Below are positions 9,093 to 18,419 of a stretch of 64,000 bases of DNA, in pieces (positions within the stretch are counted from its first letter, which is position 1; each line of letters begins with the position of its first letter). The stretch is taken from assembly GCA_050945515.1 (NCBI GenBank), contig JBMNTB010000005.1, forward strand, positions 43,928-107,927. Direction: 5' to 3'. Below the pieces are notes generated by a model, which saw nothing but the letters and a program-made list of their open reading frames with translations, did not search any database and was not told where the DNA came from. A program made the position numbers and the translations under genes. This stretch comes from UBA1046 sp050945515 (GTDB lineage: Bacteria > Bacillota > Clostridia > Saccharofermentanales > DTU023).

Positions 9093-10658
9093 ATGAAGAT
9101 TATTCCGGTTAGGCGTCCGGTAGTGCTGACAATACTCGATGGCTGGGGTCAATCAGAGATTATTGACGGCAATGCTGTCAGAGCAGCCAGAACGCCAAAT
9201 CTTAACCGCTTGGCCCGTGAGTGGCCCACAACTATGATCAGAACTTCCGGTGAGGATGTTGGCCTGCCGGCAGGCCAAATGGGTAATTCCGAGGTTGGAC
9301 ATACTAATCTGGGTGCCGGCAGGATTGTTTATCAGGATCTGTCTCGAATCAGTCAGGATATAGAGTCAGGTAATTATCTGCAAAATACCGCTTTTCTGCA
9401 GGCAATCCGCAATGTTAAAGAGCATAATAGTGCTCTGCATTTAATTGGCTTATTGTCCGATGGCGGGGTTCACAGCCATCTTAAGCATTTATTCGGGCTG
9501 TTGGATTTAGCTGCTCACCAGGGGCTTGAACAGGTATATGTTCATGCTTTTTATGATGGACGAGATGTTTCTCCTACCTCAGGATTGAATTATACTCGCG
9601 AGCTATTGCAGAAGATGCAGGAATTGGGCACAGGTCGCCTAGCCTCAATGTGTGGTCGTTATTATGCTATGGATCGAGATTTGCGCTGGGAACGCGTACA
9701 AAAGGCATATCAGACTCTGGTTGAGGGCACAGGTCTGACAACTGCCGATCCTCTGGCTTATATTGCCGAATCATATGCGCAGAATATAACAGATGAGTTT
9801 TTGCTGCCTGTTAATGTGGTTACTGGCGGCAATTTTCCGGCTTTGATTAAGGCTCACGACAGTGTGATCTTTTTTAACTTCCGGCCGGATCGTGCTCGGG
9901 AGCTGACGCGCAGCTTTATGCAACCGGATTTTGCAGGCTTCCCGCTGCCGAAGGGGAATTTTCCACTCTGTTTTGTGACTATGACAGATTACGATGATAC
10001 ATTCAGCACCTATCCCGGTCTGCTGATTGCCTATGGTCAGGAGCAGATTGAAGATACTTTAGGTCAATATTTATCGCAACTGGGATTGAAGCAGCTCAGA
10101 ATCGCTGAAACAGAAAAATACGCTCATGTGACTTTTTTCTTCAATGCAGGACGGGAAGGAGAACTACCGGGTGAGGACCATATCTTGATACCTTCGCCTA
10201 AAGTGGCAACATATGATTTACAACCTGAGATGAGTGCACCTGAAGTGACTGCGGAAGTACTGAGACGCTTAGATACCGGTATTTATGATGTAATCATACT
10301 CAATTATGCCAATTGCGATATGGTGGGCCATACCGGTGTTTTCCCGGCAGCAGTACAAGCTGTGGAAACGGTTGACACTGCAGTTGGTCAAGTTGTGGAC
10401 AAAGTGCTGGATCGGGATGGGATTGTCCTGATTACGGCTGATCACGGCAATGCCGAACAAATGATTGATCAGGTCAATGGCGGAGCATTCACTGCTCACA
10501 CCAGCAATCCGGTTCTGATGATCGGAGCAGGTATCAGAGAGGGTACGCTCAAAGAGGGAAGGCTCTGTGATGTAGCACCGACAATGTTGGATTTGATGGG
10601 AATATCGATCCCGGGAAAAATGACAGGGGAATCCCTGCTTGTTCGTCCAACTATTTAA
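9093..10658 (+). CDS. gpmI: 2,3-bisphosphoglycerate-independent phosphoglycerate mutase
   Basis: About 521 residues, normal for the family. It opens with PVVLTILDGWG, carries the phosphoserine loop MGNSEVGHTNLGAGR, the domain with YDGRDVSP and ERVQKAYQ, and the C-terminal metal site ITADHGNAEQM with TAHTSNPV. A Mn-dependent enzyme of the alkaline phosphatase superfamily that converts 3-phosphoglycerate to 2-phosphoglycerate in the cytoplasm. It lies about 100 bases after pgk-tpiA and probably shares its transcript. Start uncertain: ATG 9093 fits the usual family N-terminus but GAGAGGA sits a long 15 nt upstream; ATG 9069 and 9048 are in-frame alternatives. Confidence 0.95.
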   Translation: MKIIPVRRPVVLTILDGWGQSEIIDGNAVRAARTPNLNRLAREWPTTMIRTSGEDVGLPAGQMGNSEVGHTNLGAGRIVYQDLSRISQDIESGNYLQNTAFLQAIRNVKEHNSALHLIGLLSDGGVHSHLKHLFGLLDLAAHQGLEQVYVHAFYDGRDVSPTSGLNYTRELLQKMQELGTGRLASMCGRYYAMDRDLRWERVQKAYQTLVEGTGLTTADPLAYIAESYAQNITDEFLLPVNVVTGGNFPALIKAHDSVIFFNFRPDRARELTRSFMQPDFAGFPLPKGNFPLCFVTMTDYDDTFSTYPGLLIAYGQEQIEDTLGQYLSQLGLKQLRIAETEKYAHVTFFFNAGREGELPGEDHILIPSPKVATYDLQPEMSAPEVTAEVLRRLDTGIYDVIILNYANCDMVGHTGVFPAAVQAVETVDTAVGQVVDKVLDRDGIVLITADHGNAEQMIDQVNGGAFTAHTSNPVLMIGAGIREGTLKEGRLCDVAPTMLDLMGISIPGKMTGESLLVRPTI

Positions 10659-10665
10659 ATATTTA

Positions 10666-10674
10666 TGATATACT
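10666..10674 (+). promoter_or_regulatory. Extended -10 promoter candidate for the PFOR gene
   Basis: TG-A-TATACT lies just after the gpmI stop, about 90 bases before the PFOR start. No good -35 is seen at 17 bases, so the extended TG would have to compensate. The 80-base leader contains a small inverted repeat (TTAGG/CCTAA) around 10724-10742. Confidence 0.4.
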
Positions 10675-10761
10675 ATATGGTGGCGCGGGACTTAGTTTTC
10701 ACAGTTCGTTACGCAATAAAACTTAGGCAATAAATAACCTAATATAGTAAAGGAGCATTTC

Positions 10762-13700
10762 ATGGCAAAAGAAAAGAAAATAGTGACCATGGACGGCAAC
10801 ACGGCTGCAGCTTACGCTTCGTATGCTTTCACCGAGGTTGCAGGAATCTATCCAATCACACCTTCTTCAAACATGGCAGACATGGTTGATAAATGGTCTG
10901 TACAGGGGATGAAGAATATCTTCGGTCAGACCGTAAACGTGATTGAGATGCAGTCTGAGGCAGGAGCCGCTGGCGTAGTCCACGGTTCATTGGCAACAGG
11001 AGCTTTGACCACGACTTATACAGCTTCACAGGGACTACTTCTGATGATTCCCAATATGTATAAGATCTCAGGCGAATTGCTACCGGGGGTTTTCCACGTT
11101 TCGGCACGTGCAGTTGCTGCACATGCGCTGTCAATCTTTGGTGACCATTCAGACGTTATGGCATGCCGTCAGACAGGATTTGCGCTGATCGCCTCAGCAG
11201 GCGTACAGCAAGCGATGGATATTGGTTCGATTGCTCACTTGGCGGCAATTAAGAGTAGAGTTCCTTTCCTGCATTTCTTTGATGGTTTCCGTACCTCTCA
11301 TGAGGTCCAGAAGATTGAAGCTTTGGATTATGATGATCTGGCCAAACTGGTTGACCAGGAAGCACTGAGTGCTTTCCGTGAAAGAGGCCTGACGCCGAAC
11401 AAGCCCCAATTGCGCGGAACTGCACAGAATCCGGATATTTTCTTCCAGGCCCGTGAAGCGGCTAATCCTTACTACGACAAAGTTGCTGATATCGTCGAAG
11501 AGTATATGGATGAGATCACTAAATTGACAGGCCGCTATTACAAACCGTTTGTTTACCACGGTGCTGAAGATGCCGAGAAAGTCGTCATCTGCATGGGTTC
11601 AGTTTATGAAACGGTCTGTGAGACGGTTGATTATCTCAATGCCAGAGGACATAAAGTCGGTGCAGTGCATGTTCACCTCTATCGTCCCTTCTCAGGCAAG
11701 CGACTCCTCGCTGCAGTGCCCGAGAGCTGCCAGAAGATTGCAGTACTGGACCGCACTAAGGAGCCCGGCGCAGAAGGTGAGCCCCTGTATCTTGATGTTA
11801 AAGAAGTGTTCTGCAATAGCGGTCGCTCTCCGCTTATCATCGGCGGACGTTATGGTCTGGGTTCTAAAGATACTACACCTGATCAAATTCTGGCAGTGTT
11901 TAAGCATCTGGACAAAGACAATCCTTGGCATAGCTTTACAATCGGTATCGTTGATGATGTTACACATCTTTCCTTGCCGATTGAAGAATCTATTGATGTT
12001 TCCAGAGAAGGTACGATTTCTGCCCGCTTCTGGGGCTTAGGTTCGGATGGTACTGTCGGAGCCAATAAAAACTCCATCAAGATCATTGGTGACAATACAG
12101 ATATGTATGCCCAGGCTTACTTCAGCTATGACTCGAAAAAGTCCGGCGGTGTAACCATTTCCGACCTACGTTTTGGTCACAATCCGATCAAGGCTCCATA
12201 TCTGGTTAACAGTGCGGACTTTATTGCCTGTCATAATCAGGCCTATGTTGACAAATATGATATGCTCACTCCGCTTAAGAAAGGCGGCACTTTCCTGCTC
12301 AATACTCTGTGGAAGGATGAAGAATTAGATGAGCATTTGCCCAGCGCCATGAAGCGCTTTATTGCTCAAAATGATATCGATTTCTATACGATTGATGCTG
12401 TAACTCTAGCTAATGAAATCGGACTTGGTGCCCGCATCAATACCATCATGCAGTCGGCATTCTTCAAACTGGCCAAGGTTATCCCTTTGGATGATGCAGT
12501 CAAGTACATGAAAGAATCCATCGTCAAATCTTATGGCAGACGCGGTGAAGAAGTCGTTCAGATGAACTACAAGGCCGTTGATTTAGGCATTGAAAACCTC
12601 AAGAAAATCGATGTTCCTGCTGAATGGGCCCATGCACCTGAAGATGAGCCGGTCAAACGCGATGTTCCTGATTTCATCAAGAATGTAGCGGATGTGATGA
12701 ATGCTCAGAATGGTAACTTGCTGCCGGTTTCCGCTTTCAAGGATGCTGCCGACGGTACCTTCCCGCAAGGAACCAGCAAATATGAGAAGCGTGGCATAGC
12801 TGTTACAGTTCCGGTCTGGAATCCTGAGACCTGTATCCAGTGCAACCAATGCTCTTATGTTTGTCCGCATGCGGCGATTCGTCCTTTCCTGCTGACAGAA
12901 GAAGAAGCCAAGAATGCTCCGGAAGGTTTTGAAACAGTGGACGGTACGAAGCCATATGATGACTATCAGTTCCGTATGCAGCTGTCAGTGCTGGACTGCA
13001 CCGGTTGCGGATCCTGTGTTCAGGTTTGCCCAACTAAAGTTAAATCACTGACGATGGAGCCCATAGGCGATCATTTTGCTGAAAGTGATAATTGGGACTA
13101 CGCTATTTCACTGCCGAGGAAAGCAAATCCGATGAATAAGACCTCGGTCAAGGGTTCACAATTTGAGGAGCCGCTATTTGAGTTCTCCGGTGCTTGTGCC
13201 GGCTGCGGTGAAACACCATATGTCAAACTGGTAACACAGCTGGTCGGAGATCGGATGCAGATTTCCAATGCTACCGGATGTTCCTCGATCTATGGCGGTT
13301 CCGCTCCCTCCATGCCTTATACACCGAATTCTGAAGGCTACGGTCCGGCTTGGGCGAACAGCTTGTTTGAAGACAATGCCGAACATGGTCTGGGAATGCA
13401 TCTGGGTGTAAAGCAGATCAGAGCTCGTGTCACTGCCAAGATTAAAGAATTGGCTGATATGAATATCCCGGCTCTGGCCGAACCGGTGCAGAACTGGCTG
13501 GAATCTAAGGATGATGCGGATAAGACACGTCAGGTATCGGATGAACTGGTGGCTGCTCTTGAGGCTTACAAGGGTGAAGCAGATGCTCTGGTGGCGGATA
13601 TTCTGAACCTCAAAGATTATCTGATCCTGAGATCTACTTGGATTATCGGTGGTGACGGCTGGGCCTATGACATTGGCTATGGCGGTCTGGATCATGTTCT

Positions 13701-14280
13701 GGCCTCCGGTGAAAATGTCAATGTTCTGGTACTTGACACTGAAGTTTACTCCAATACCGGCGGTCAGGCTTCTAAATCAACCAATCTTGGTGCAGTTGCT
13801 CAGTTTGCCGCCGGCGGCAAAGTAATGAAGAAGAAAGATCTGGGTGCAATGGCCATGACCTATGGTTATGTCTATGTGGCACAGATCGCAATGGGAGCCA
13901 ATCAGCTGCAGACTTTGAGAGCTATCCGTGAGGCTGAAGCCTATGACGGTCCGTCCCTGATCATTGCCTATGCCCCTTGTATTAACCACGGTATCAGAGG
14001 TGGTATGACACTGGTTCAGCAGCGTGAAAAAGATGCAGTTGAGACCGGCTATTGGCATCTCTATCGCTTCAATCCCGACCTGAAGAAGGAAGGCAAGAAT
14101 CCCTTTATTCTGGATTCGAAGGAGCCAAAGCGTCCTTATACCGAATTTTTGGAGAAAGAGGTACGTTATACCTCGCTGCTTAGGACTTACTCAGAGGACA
14201 AAGTCAAGGAGATCTTTGAGAATAGCCGTAAGTCTGCTGAGGAGCGTTATCAATACTATCTCCGTATGGCGGCTGAATAA
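10762..14280 (+). CDS. nifJ: Pyruvate:ferredoxin (flavodoxin) oxidoreductase
   Basis: 1172 residues, the full-length single-chain form. N-terminal pyrimidine-binding domains (GITPSSNMAD-type YPITPSSNMADMVDKW) are followed by domain III, a two-cluster ferredoxin insert (CIQCNQCSYVCPHAAI and CTGCGSCVQVCPTKV), the proximal cluster site CAGCGETPYVKL and the TPP-binding region with GGDGWAYDIGYGGLDH and NTGGQASKST. It decarboxylates pyruvate to acetyl-CoA and CO2 and reduces ferredoxin. AAAGGAG precedes the ATG. It follows the lower glycolytic genes and supplies the reduced ferredoxin that the Rnf complex 5 kb downstream can use. Confidence 0.98.
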   Translation: MAKEKKIVTMDGNTAAAYASYAFTEVAGIYPITPSSNMADMVDKWSVQGMKNIFGQTVNVIEMQSEAGAAGVVHGSLATGALTTTYTASQGLLLMIPNMYKISGELLPGVFHVSARAVAAHALSIFGDHSDVMACRQTGFALIASAGVQQAMDIGSIAHLAAIKSRVPFLHFFDGFRTSHEVQKIEALDYDDLAKLVDQEALSAFRERGLTPNKPQLRGTAQNPDIFFQAREAANPYYDKVADIVEEYMDEITKLTGRYYKPFVYHGAEDAEKVVICMGSVYETVCETVDYLNARGHKVGAVHVHLYRPFSGKRLLAAVPESCQKIAVLDRTKEPGAEGEPLYLDVKEVFCNSGRSPLIIGGRYGLGSKDTTPDQILAVFKHLDKDNPWHSFTIGIVDDVTHLSLPIEESIDVSREGTISARFWGLGSDGTVGANKNSIKIIGDNTDMYAQAYFSYDSKKSGGVTISDLRFGHNPIKAPYLVNSADFIACHNQAYVDKYDMLTPLKKGGTFLLNTLWKDEELDEHLPSAMKRFIAQNDIDFYTIDAVTLANEIGLGARINTIMQSAFFKLAKVIPLDDAVKYMKESIVKSYGRRGEEVVQMNYKAVDLGIENLKKIDVPAEWAHAPEDEPVKRDVPDFIKNVADVMNAQNGNLLPVSAFKDAADGTFPQGTSKYEKRGIAVTVPVWNPETCIQCNQCSYVCPHAAIRPFLLTEEEAKNAPEGFETVDGTKPYDDYQFRMQLSVLDCTGCGSCVQVCPTKVKSLTMEPIGDHFAESDNWDYAISLPRKANPMNKTSVKGSQFEEPLFEFSGACAGCGETPYVKLVTQLVGDRMQISNATGCSSIYGGSAPSMPYTPNSEGYGPAWANSLFEDNAEHGLGMHLGVKQIRARVTAKIKELADMNIPALAEPVQNWLESKDDADKTRQVSDELVAALEAYKGEADALVADILNLKDYLILRSTWIIGGDGWAYDIGYGGLDHVLASGENVNVLVLDTEVYSNTGGQASKSTNLGAVAQFAAGGKVMKKKDLGAMAMTYGYVYVAQIAMGANQLQTLRAIREAEAYDGPSLIIAYAPCINHGIRGGMTLVQQREKDAVETGYWHLYRFNPDLKKEGKNPFILDSKEPKRPYTEFLEKEVRYTSLLRTYSEDKVKEIFENSRKSAEERYQYYLRMAAE

Positions 14281-14340
14281 GCGGCTGGCACTTAGTTGCT
14301 GTGGCGGGTAAATTGAACGCCCGGAGCTAAGGGAGAAATA

Positions 14341-14349
14341 TGTTATAAT
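14341..14349 (+). promoter_or_regulatory. Extended -10 promoter for the dnaD-dnaI genes
   Basis: TG-T-TATAAT is a perfect extended -10. No convincing -35 is seen 17 bases upstream. The predicted start of transcription (about 14356) falls inside the left arm of the perfect hairpin at 14352-14380. Confidence 0.5.
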
Positions 14350-14351
14350 GA

Positions 14352-14380
14352 GAGCCCGTTCTCGACACGAGAACGGGCTC
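14352..14380. other. Perfect 13-bp inverted repeat with 3-base loop
   Basis: Arms GAGCCCGTTCTCG (14352-14364) and CGAGAACGGGCTC (14368-14380) flank ACA. The following bases are TTAATCTT, a poor T-run. It could be the PFOR terminator, but it also lies directly on the start region of the downstream promoter, so it may act as an operator or 5'-UTR hairpin for the dnaD gene. Confidence 0.6.
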
Positions 14381-14403
14381 TTAATCTTAACCCGAGGCCT
14401 GCC

Positions 14404-15420
14404 ATGAAGATTACAGGACAAGATAAATATTTACTATCAGATACCCTGGTTCCGGATATATTCATACAGGAATATATGCCCAAACTGGGACATGCTGCCA
14501 CTAAATGTTATCTTTTGCTTCTGTCGGCCTTTCAGAATGGGAAAAGAGAGATCGATAGAAAAGATCTGAGTTTACGTTTATCTCATACTCCGAAAGAGAT
14601 CGATTTGGCCCTAGGTGAGCTGGTCGAAGCCGAATTAATCATATTGGAGCAGAATGGGATTAAATTGTCGGACTTAAAAGCGATAGAGATCAAAACGCTG
14701 ATTGAGGATCAGCAGAGTTCTCAGGTATCAATATTGTCACCGGAAATAATCTCTGAACGCGAACAGGTTGTCACTGCTATTAATAATGAATATTTCCAGG
14801 GCCTCATGACGCATGCCTGGTACAATATGATTGATAATTGGTTTCTGCAATATCAATTTGAACCGGCTGTAGTTCAGGCTCTATTTGCTGAAGCTACCGC
14901 TTCAGATAAATGGGGCCGATTAAATAGACCATTTCTAAATGCTATTGCCGACAGATGGGCCAAACATAAAATCCGAACATTTTCCGAGCTCAGTGATTTT
15001 TATGAAGAAAATGAGAAATTCCTGGCCATTTATAGATATGTATGCAAAGAGTTGAGGATTCCGAGCAATGCACCGAGTATGAGATTAGTAGAAAGCTGGG
15101 TTTATGAGCTCGGTTTTGATCTGGAAGTCATCAGTCTAGCTCTTGAGAATAGTGCAGGCAGCAGCAATCCTCTGAATTATGCTGATGCGACTTTAAAGCG
15201 CTGGCATGACAAAAATTTGCAATCTGCTGCAGATGTAAAGAAGGAACAAAAGGAATGGCAAGGCAGTAGAAAACAGAACAGACGCAGTTCGATGAAAGCT
15301 AGCAATCGAGGGAATTATGCCGGTTCAGATTCGTTTGTCGATTATAATGCTGCCTTCGGGCTCAAGTATCCTAAAATTAAGGATGAGGGCGATGAAATTG
15401 TGAATGAGGATGAACAGTAA
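14404..15420 (+). CDS. dnaD: DnaD-domain replication initiation protein
   Basis: 338 residues. The N-terminal part has a winged-helix look (CYLLLLSAFQNGKREIDRKD, SHTPKEIDLALGELVEAELI). The C-terminal half contains DnaD/DnaB-II-like helices (NYADATLKRWHDKNLQSAAD is the typical WxxxxLxS-type segment) and a charged, basic tail. Family knowledge: helps load the replicative helicase in Firmicutes. It is 11 bases upstream of a DnaI/DnaC-like ATPase, the standard pairing. GAGG precedes the ATG. The gene symbol is by family, since DnaB-type loaders share this domain. Confidence 0.8.
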   Translation: MKITGQDKYLLSDTLVPDIFIQEYMPKLGHAATKCYLLLLSAFQNGKREIDRKDLSLRLSHTPKEIDLALGELVEAELIILEQNGIKLSDLKAIEIKTLIEDQQSSQVSILSPEIISEREQVVTAINNEYFQGLMTHAWYNMIDNWFLQYQFEPAVVQALFAEATASDKWGRLNRPFLNAIADRWAKHKIRTFSELSDFYEENEKFLAIYRYVCKELRIPSNAPSMRLVESWVYELGFDLEVISLALENSAGSSNPLNYADATLKRWHDKNLQSAADVKKEQKEWQGSRKQNRRSSMKASNRGNYAGSDSFVDYNAAFGLKYPKIKDEGDEIVNEDEQ

Positions 15421-15431
15421 GGTGATTAGCG

Positions 15432-16442
15432 ATGAGTGAGCTCAGCCGCGAACTAAATCTGGAGATTGAGACTATATATTCACAGCGACGAAACCTGGCT
15501 CAAGCCCAAGCAGAACAGCGACGTTTGCTCACAATTGCTCAATATCCTCGAATTGAGGATCTTGAAGATGTGGTTAATCAGAAAGGATTGATTTACTTAC
15601 AGTCCTCCTTGGGCGAGGATGAGGCTGTCAGACAGCAGGCAGATCGCGATCTGGACAAGGCAGAGCAGAGATTGAAAGATTATCTGCTTGAGAAAGGAAT
15701 TCCTTTGGACTATGCTGAGCCGGTCTGGCATTGTTCGAAATGCCGGGACACGGGATTAGTTGAAGGTTGCTACTGTACTTGCTATGAAGAACTAAGGCAA
15801 GCTCTGCTATCTCAGATGCTACCGTCTGCTCTATTGCCTGGAGTTAGTTTTGATCAGACCGATCCCGCAGTTTATCCTGAAGAGATCATTAAGAATGGGC
15901 AGAAGTCCAGACCCAGGGAACATATGAAGATAATGCTGGATATTGCCCGTACTTACAGTCAGCATTTTTCCCTATTGGAAAACAAAAATCTGTTTTTTTC
16001 CGGGCAGGAGGGAAGTGGCAAAACCTGGTTGATCAGTTGTATTGCAAGTGCAGTAATGGCTCAGGGTTATTCGGTATTTGTGCTGTCAGCCGCTGTCTTC
16101 TTTGATTTCCTCCAGGAATGGAATCAGCAAAAAATCAGTTTTCGCCCTGATCCGGATCGCTATAAGGAGCTTCAAATTCTGACAGAGGCTCTGCGGAGTT
16201 GCGATTTACTGATACTGGATGATTTAGGCTCTGAGATTCAGAAGGATCTCAGTTATTCTGATTTGCTGCTATTGCTGGATCAGAGACAACAAGATGGACG
16301 GCATACGATAATTACCAGCAATCTGAATGCTGTTGATCTGCAGAAAATTTATGATAAGAGAGTTGCCAGTCGTATTAGCGGCAATTTCCTATGTTATAAA
16401 ATGCCTGAAGTCGATTTGCGCCTTATTCGCTGCCAACAGTAG
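15432..16442 (+). CDS. dnaI: DnaI/DnaC-like helicase loader ATPase
   Basis: 336 residues. A coiled N-terminus is followed by a cysteine cluster (CSKCRDTGLVEGCYCTC, near residues 102-118) as in clostridial DnaC-like proteins. The AAA+ core has Walker A FSGQEGSGKTWL, Walker B LLILDDLGSE, a sensor-like TIITSNLNAVDL and an arginine at KRVASRISG. It loads DnaB helicase onto DNA at initiation or restart. Overlapping function with the preceding DnaD protein and close spacing indicate one operon. The start has AAGGTG eight bases upstream. Confidence 0.85.
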   Translation: MSELSRELNLEIETIYSQRRNLAQAQAEQRRLLTIAQYPRIEDLEDVVNQKGLIYLQSSLGEDEAVRQQADRDLDKAEQRLKDYLLEKGIPLDYAEPVWHCSKCRDTGLVEGCYCTCYEELRQALLSQMLPSALLPGVSFDQTDPAVYPEEIIKNGQKSRPREHMKIMLDIARTYSQHFSLLENKNLFFSGQEGSGKTWLISCIASAVMAQGYSVFVLSAAVFFDFLQEWNQQKISFRPDPDRYKELQILTEALRSCDLLILDDLGSEIQKDLSYSDLLLLLDQRQQDGRHTIITSNLNAVDLQKIYDKRVASRISGNFLCYKMPEVDLRLIRCQQ

Positions 16443-16524
16443 GAAGGTGACTATTTTATATTATGACATGTGGACATGATGTCTTAAACTATTATTTCTA
16501 TTAATATTATTAAATGAGGTTTTA

Positions 16525-16902
16525 GTGAATATTCGATGTGGACTGGACTTGGTAGAAATAAGTCGGATTGAGTCAGCAATTAACAAAGGCTCCGAACGCT
16601 TTTTAGAGAGAATTTTTACTGAGAGTGAATTAGATGAATCTAGGCACAGAACCCAATCTCTAGCCGGATATTATGCGGCGAAAGAAGCAGTCGCCAAAGC
16701 TTTGGGTACCGGTCTGATGGTCAAAGGTATTCGCTTCACTGATATAGAGATCTTAAAAGATCAGCTGGGCGCCCCAATGGTTAAACTGTCAGCAGCAGCT
16801 AAGGCAAGGTATGATGAATTGGGCGGAAAGTCTCTGGCAGTCAGTATTACACATGAGAAAGCTTATGCCGCAGCAGTTTGCTATATGGTCTGTGATAGTT
16901 AG
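16525..16902 (+). CDS. acpS: Holo-[acyl-carrier-protein] synthase
   Basis: 125 residues, full length. The signature GLDLVEISRIE at the N-terminus (Asp binds Mg) and YYAAKEAVAKALGTG (Glu/Lys active site) are both present, as is SITHEKAYAAAV near the end. It transfers 4'-phosphopantetheine from CoA to a serine of acyl carrier proteins. GTG start; GAGG lies about 8 bases upstream. Relevance within this window: it is the visible enzyme able to activate the ACP of the RiPP operon at 48232, though other phosphopantetheinyl transferases may exist elsewhere in the genome. Confidence 0.95.
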   Translation: MNIRCGLDLVEISRIESAINKGSERFLERIFTESELDESRHRTQSLAGYYAAKEAVAKALGTGLMVKGIRFTDIEILKDQLGAPMVKLSAAAKARYDELGGKSLAVSITHEKAYAAAVCYMVCDS

Positions 16903-16912
16903 AGGCAAATAG

Positions 16913-18103
16913 ATGACCGATAATACGGAACCAAATAAGATTGATGATCAGCCCCGCAAGATTAAGATCATTCCCAAGGATCTGCCGGGACCTTCACAGA
17001 TTTCACCCCCTGAAGGACCCAGTTCTGAAGATGTACGTGGACTGTATGTTACCAAGAAGAGAAGTAAATTCCCCTCCTGGTTAATAGCTGTTTTGATTGC
17101 TTTAGTTTTGATTGCGGGCATTTTTTGGATTCTGCCCCGCCTCTTCAAAAACAAGGAGCAGGTGGAAATGCCTGTTCAGACGGTGGCAGAAATTCCCCGC
17201 GTGCAGGAAAATATCGTGGTCGTTACTGCAAGTAGCAGCTGGCTTTATAAAGAGCCTCGTCGTGGAGCGGTGCGAGTGGCGGAAGTGCTTTTTAATGAGG
17301 GACTGGAATTGCTTGATGCCTCAGATGAGAGATATCTTTTGGTTAACACAAGGAATGGCCTGCAAGGCTATATTTTAAGAACTGATGTTTCAGCAGATGC
17401 TTCCGGGCTTGATCCCAAACAGGCTCTCCTGAAAGTTATTATCATAACCTCGTCCAAAAATATTATGAGTCACACTCAAGGAGGTACGGTAATCGCTCAG
17501 GCTCCTCTGGGCAGTGTGCTCTATGCTGATTATCAGGATTCTCAGGTGCTCCGGATCAGATTGCCCCAAGGTGTAGATGGCTGGATTAGCAAGCATGATG
17601 TGTTCATCATGGATCCTGAGCAAAATTTGCCGGAACCGGATGATTTGCAAGCTGATCTGGTCAGTACTGCCCTGACTTTTAACCGTTCGACCTGGGTACC
17701 AAATGGTATTACAACGTCAGGTATAGATATGCCCGGTGTGCTGTATCTAGCCTGTAGCATCAGCGGTGTGGAAGTTCAGCGCGACCCGGCGTCCATTGCT
17801 GCACTTGGTGAGAAGATCGATTTGCCGATTAACCAAGAAACAAATAGCTTTGACCTCAGATACGCTCAAAGCGGAGATATTTTGATTCTCAATGCGCCGG
17901 GCCAGCAAGAGGCAGAAATAGATTTCGCTCTGATTTTACCTGATGAGCAAGTGCTATTGCATCGTATCGGATCCAGTACAATATCGACATATTCATTGAC
18001 TAATATAAATCCAGGTTTGGCAGGGAGCATTAAAGAGATCAGACGACTGCCCAATCAAAAAGGGACTGTCTCGACACCAAATAGTGCCGCCGACAGCCCC
18101 TAA
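16913..18103 (+). CDS. Single-pass membrane protein with SH3-like repeats
   Basis: 396 residues. A Pro-rich cytoplasmic N-terminus of about 58 residues is followed by one membrane helix (FPSWLIAVLIALVLIAGIFW) and an outside portion with two SH3b-like stretches (VVTASSSWLYKEPRRGAVRV...YLLVNTRNGLQGYI and a second ending RIRLPQGVDGWISKHDVF). The C-terminal 150 residues form a beta-rich region I do not recognise. No catalytic domain is visible. It starts 10 bases after acpS with AGAGG, so it is probably in the same transcript. Possibly a cell-wall sensor or anchor; function unknown. Confidence 0.7.
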   Translation: MTDNTEPNKIDDQPRKIKIIPKDLPGPSQISPPEGPSSEDVRGLYVTKKRSKFPSWLIAVLIALVLIAGIFWILPRLFKNKEQVEMPVQTVAEIPRVQENIVVVTASSSWLYKEPRRGAVRVAEVLFNEGLELLDASDERYLLVNTRNGLQGYILRTDVSADASGLDPKQALLKVIIITSSKNIMSHTQGGTVIAQAPLGSVLYADYQDSQVLRIRLPQGVDGWISKHDVFIMDPEQNLPEPDDLQADLVSTALTFNRSTWVPNGITTSGIDMPGVLYLACSISGVEVQRDPASIAALGEKIDLPINQETNSFDLRYAQSGDILILNAPGQQEAEIDFALILPDEQVLLHRIGSSTISTYSLTNINPGLAGSIKEIRRLPNQKGTVSTPNSAADSP

Positions 18104-18121
18104 GAGTTCAAGAGTATTAAT

Positions 18122-18319
18122 TTAGGCGCGTTGAACCGCACCACTCTTCAGACATCTGGTGCAGACGCTCATTGTTTTCGGAGTTCCATCGACGATTACC
18201 TTTACCCGCTTGACATTAGCTCTTTGTTTGACTTTGGCCCGACGAGAAATCTGGGAACGGGTAATACGGATTTTTCTGCCGAAAAACACACTTTTATCGC
18301 ATACTTCACATTTTGCCAT
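18122..18319 (-). CDS. rpmB: 50S ribosomal protein L28
   Basis: 65 residues starting MAKCEVCDKS, with the basic RRAKVKQRANVKRVKV stretch and a second pair CTRC. The two CxxC pairs mark the zinc-ribbon version of L28. Start fixed by GGAGG seven bases upstream of ATG 18319; an in-frame upstream extension has no ribosome site. It has its own promoter at 18383-18411 and lies downstream of rnfB in the same direction. Confidence 0.97.
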   Translation of the reverse strand: MAKCEVCDKSVFFGRKIRITRSQISRRAKVKQRANVKRVKVIVDGTPKTMSVCTRCLKSGAVQRA

Positions 18320-18382
18320 ATTCGCACCTCCTGTCTCACTTGCGCAGTTATTTAGAAACAATTCTACAAACGCACAAAGAAA

Positions 18383-18411
18383 ATACTAGCATACAAAGCG
18401 AACCTGCGCAA
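18383..18411 (-). promoter_or_regulatory. Promoter of rpmB
   Basis: Read on the minus strand: -35 TTGCGC (18406-18411), a 17-base spacer ending in TGC, and -10 TAGTAT (18383-18388), giving an extended -10. It lies in the gap between rnfB and rpmB about 65 bases before the L28 start. Confidence 0.65.
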
Positions 18412-18419
18412 GGGGCAAG

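Noticed and set aside
18131..18389. Plus-strand frames opposite rpmB
   Set aside because: Antisense to a clear L28 gene with its own promoter and ribosome site.
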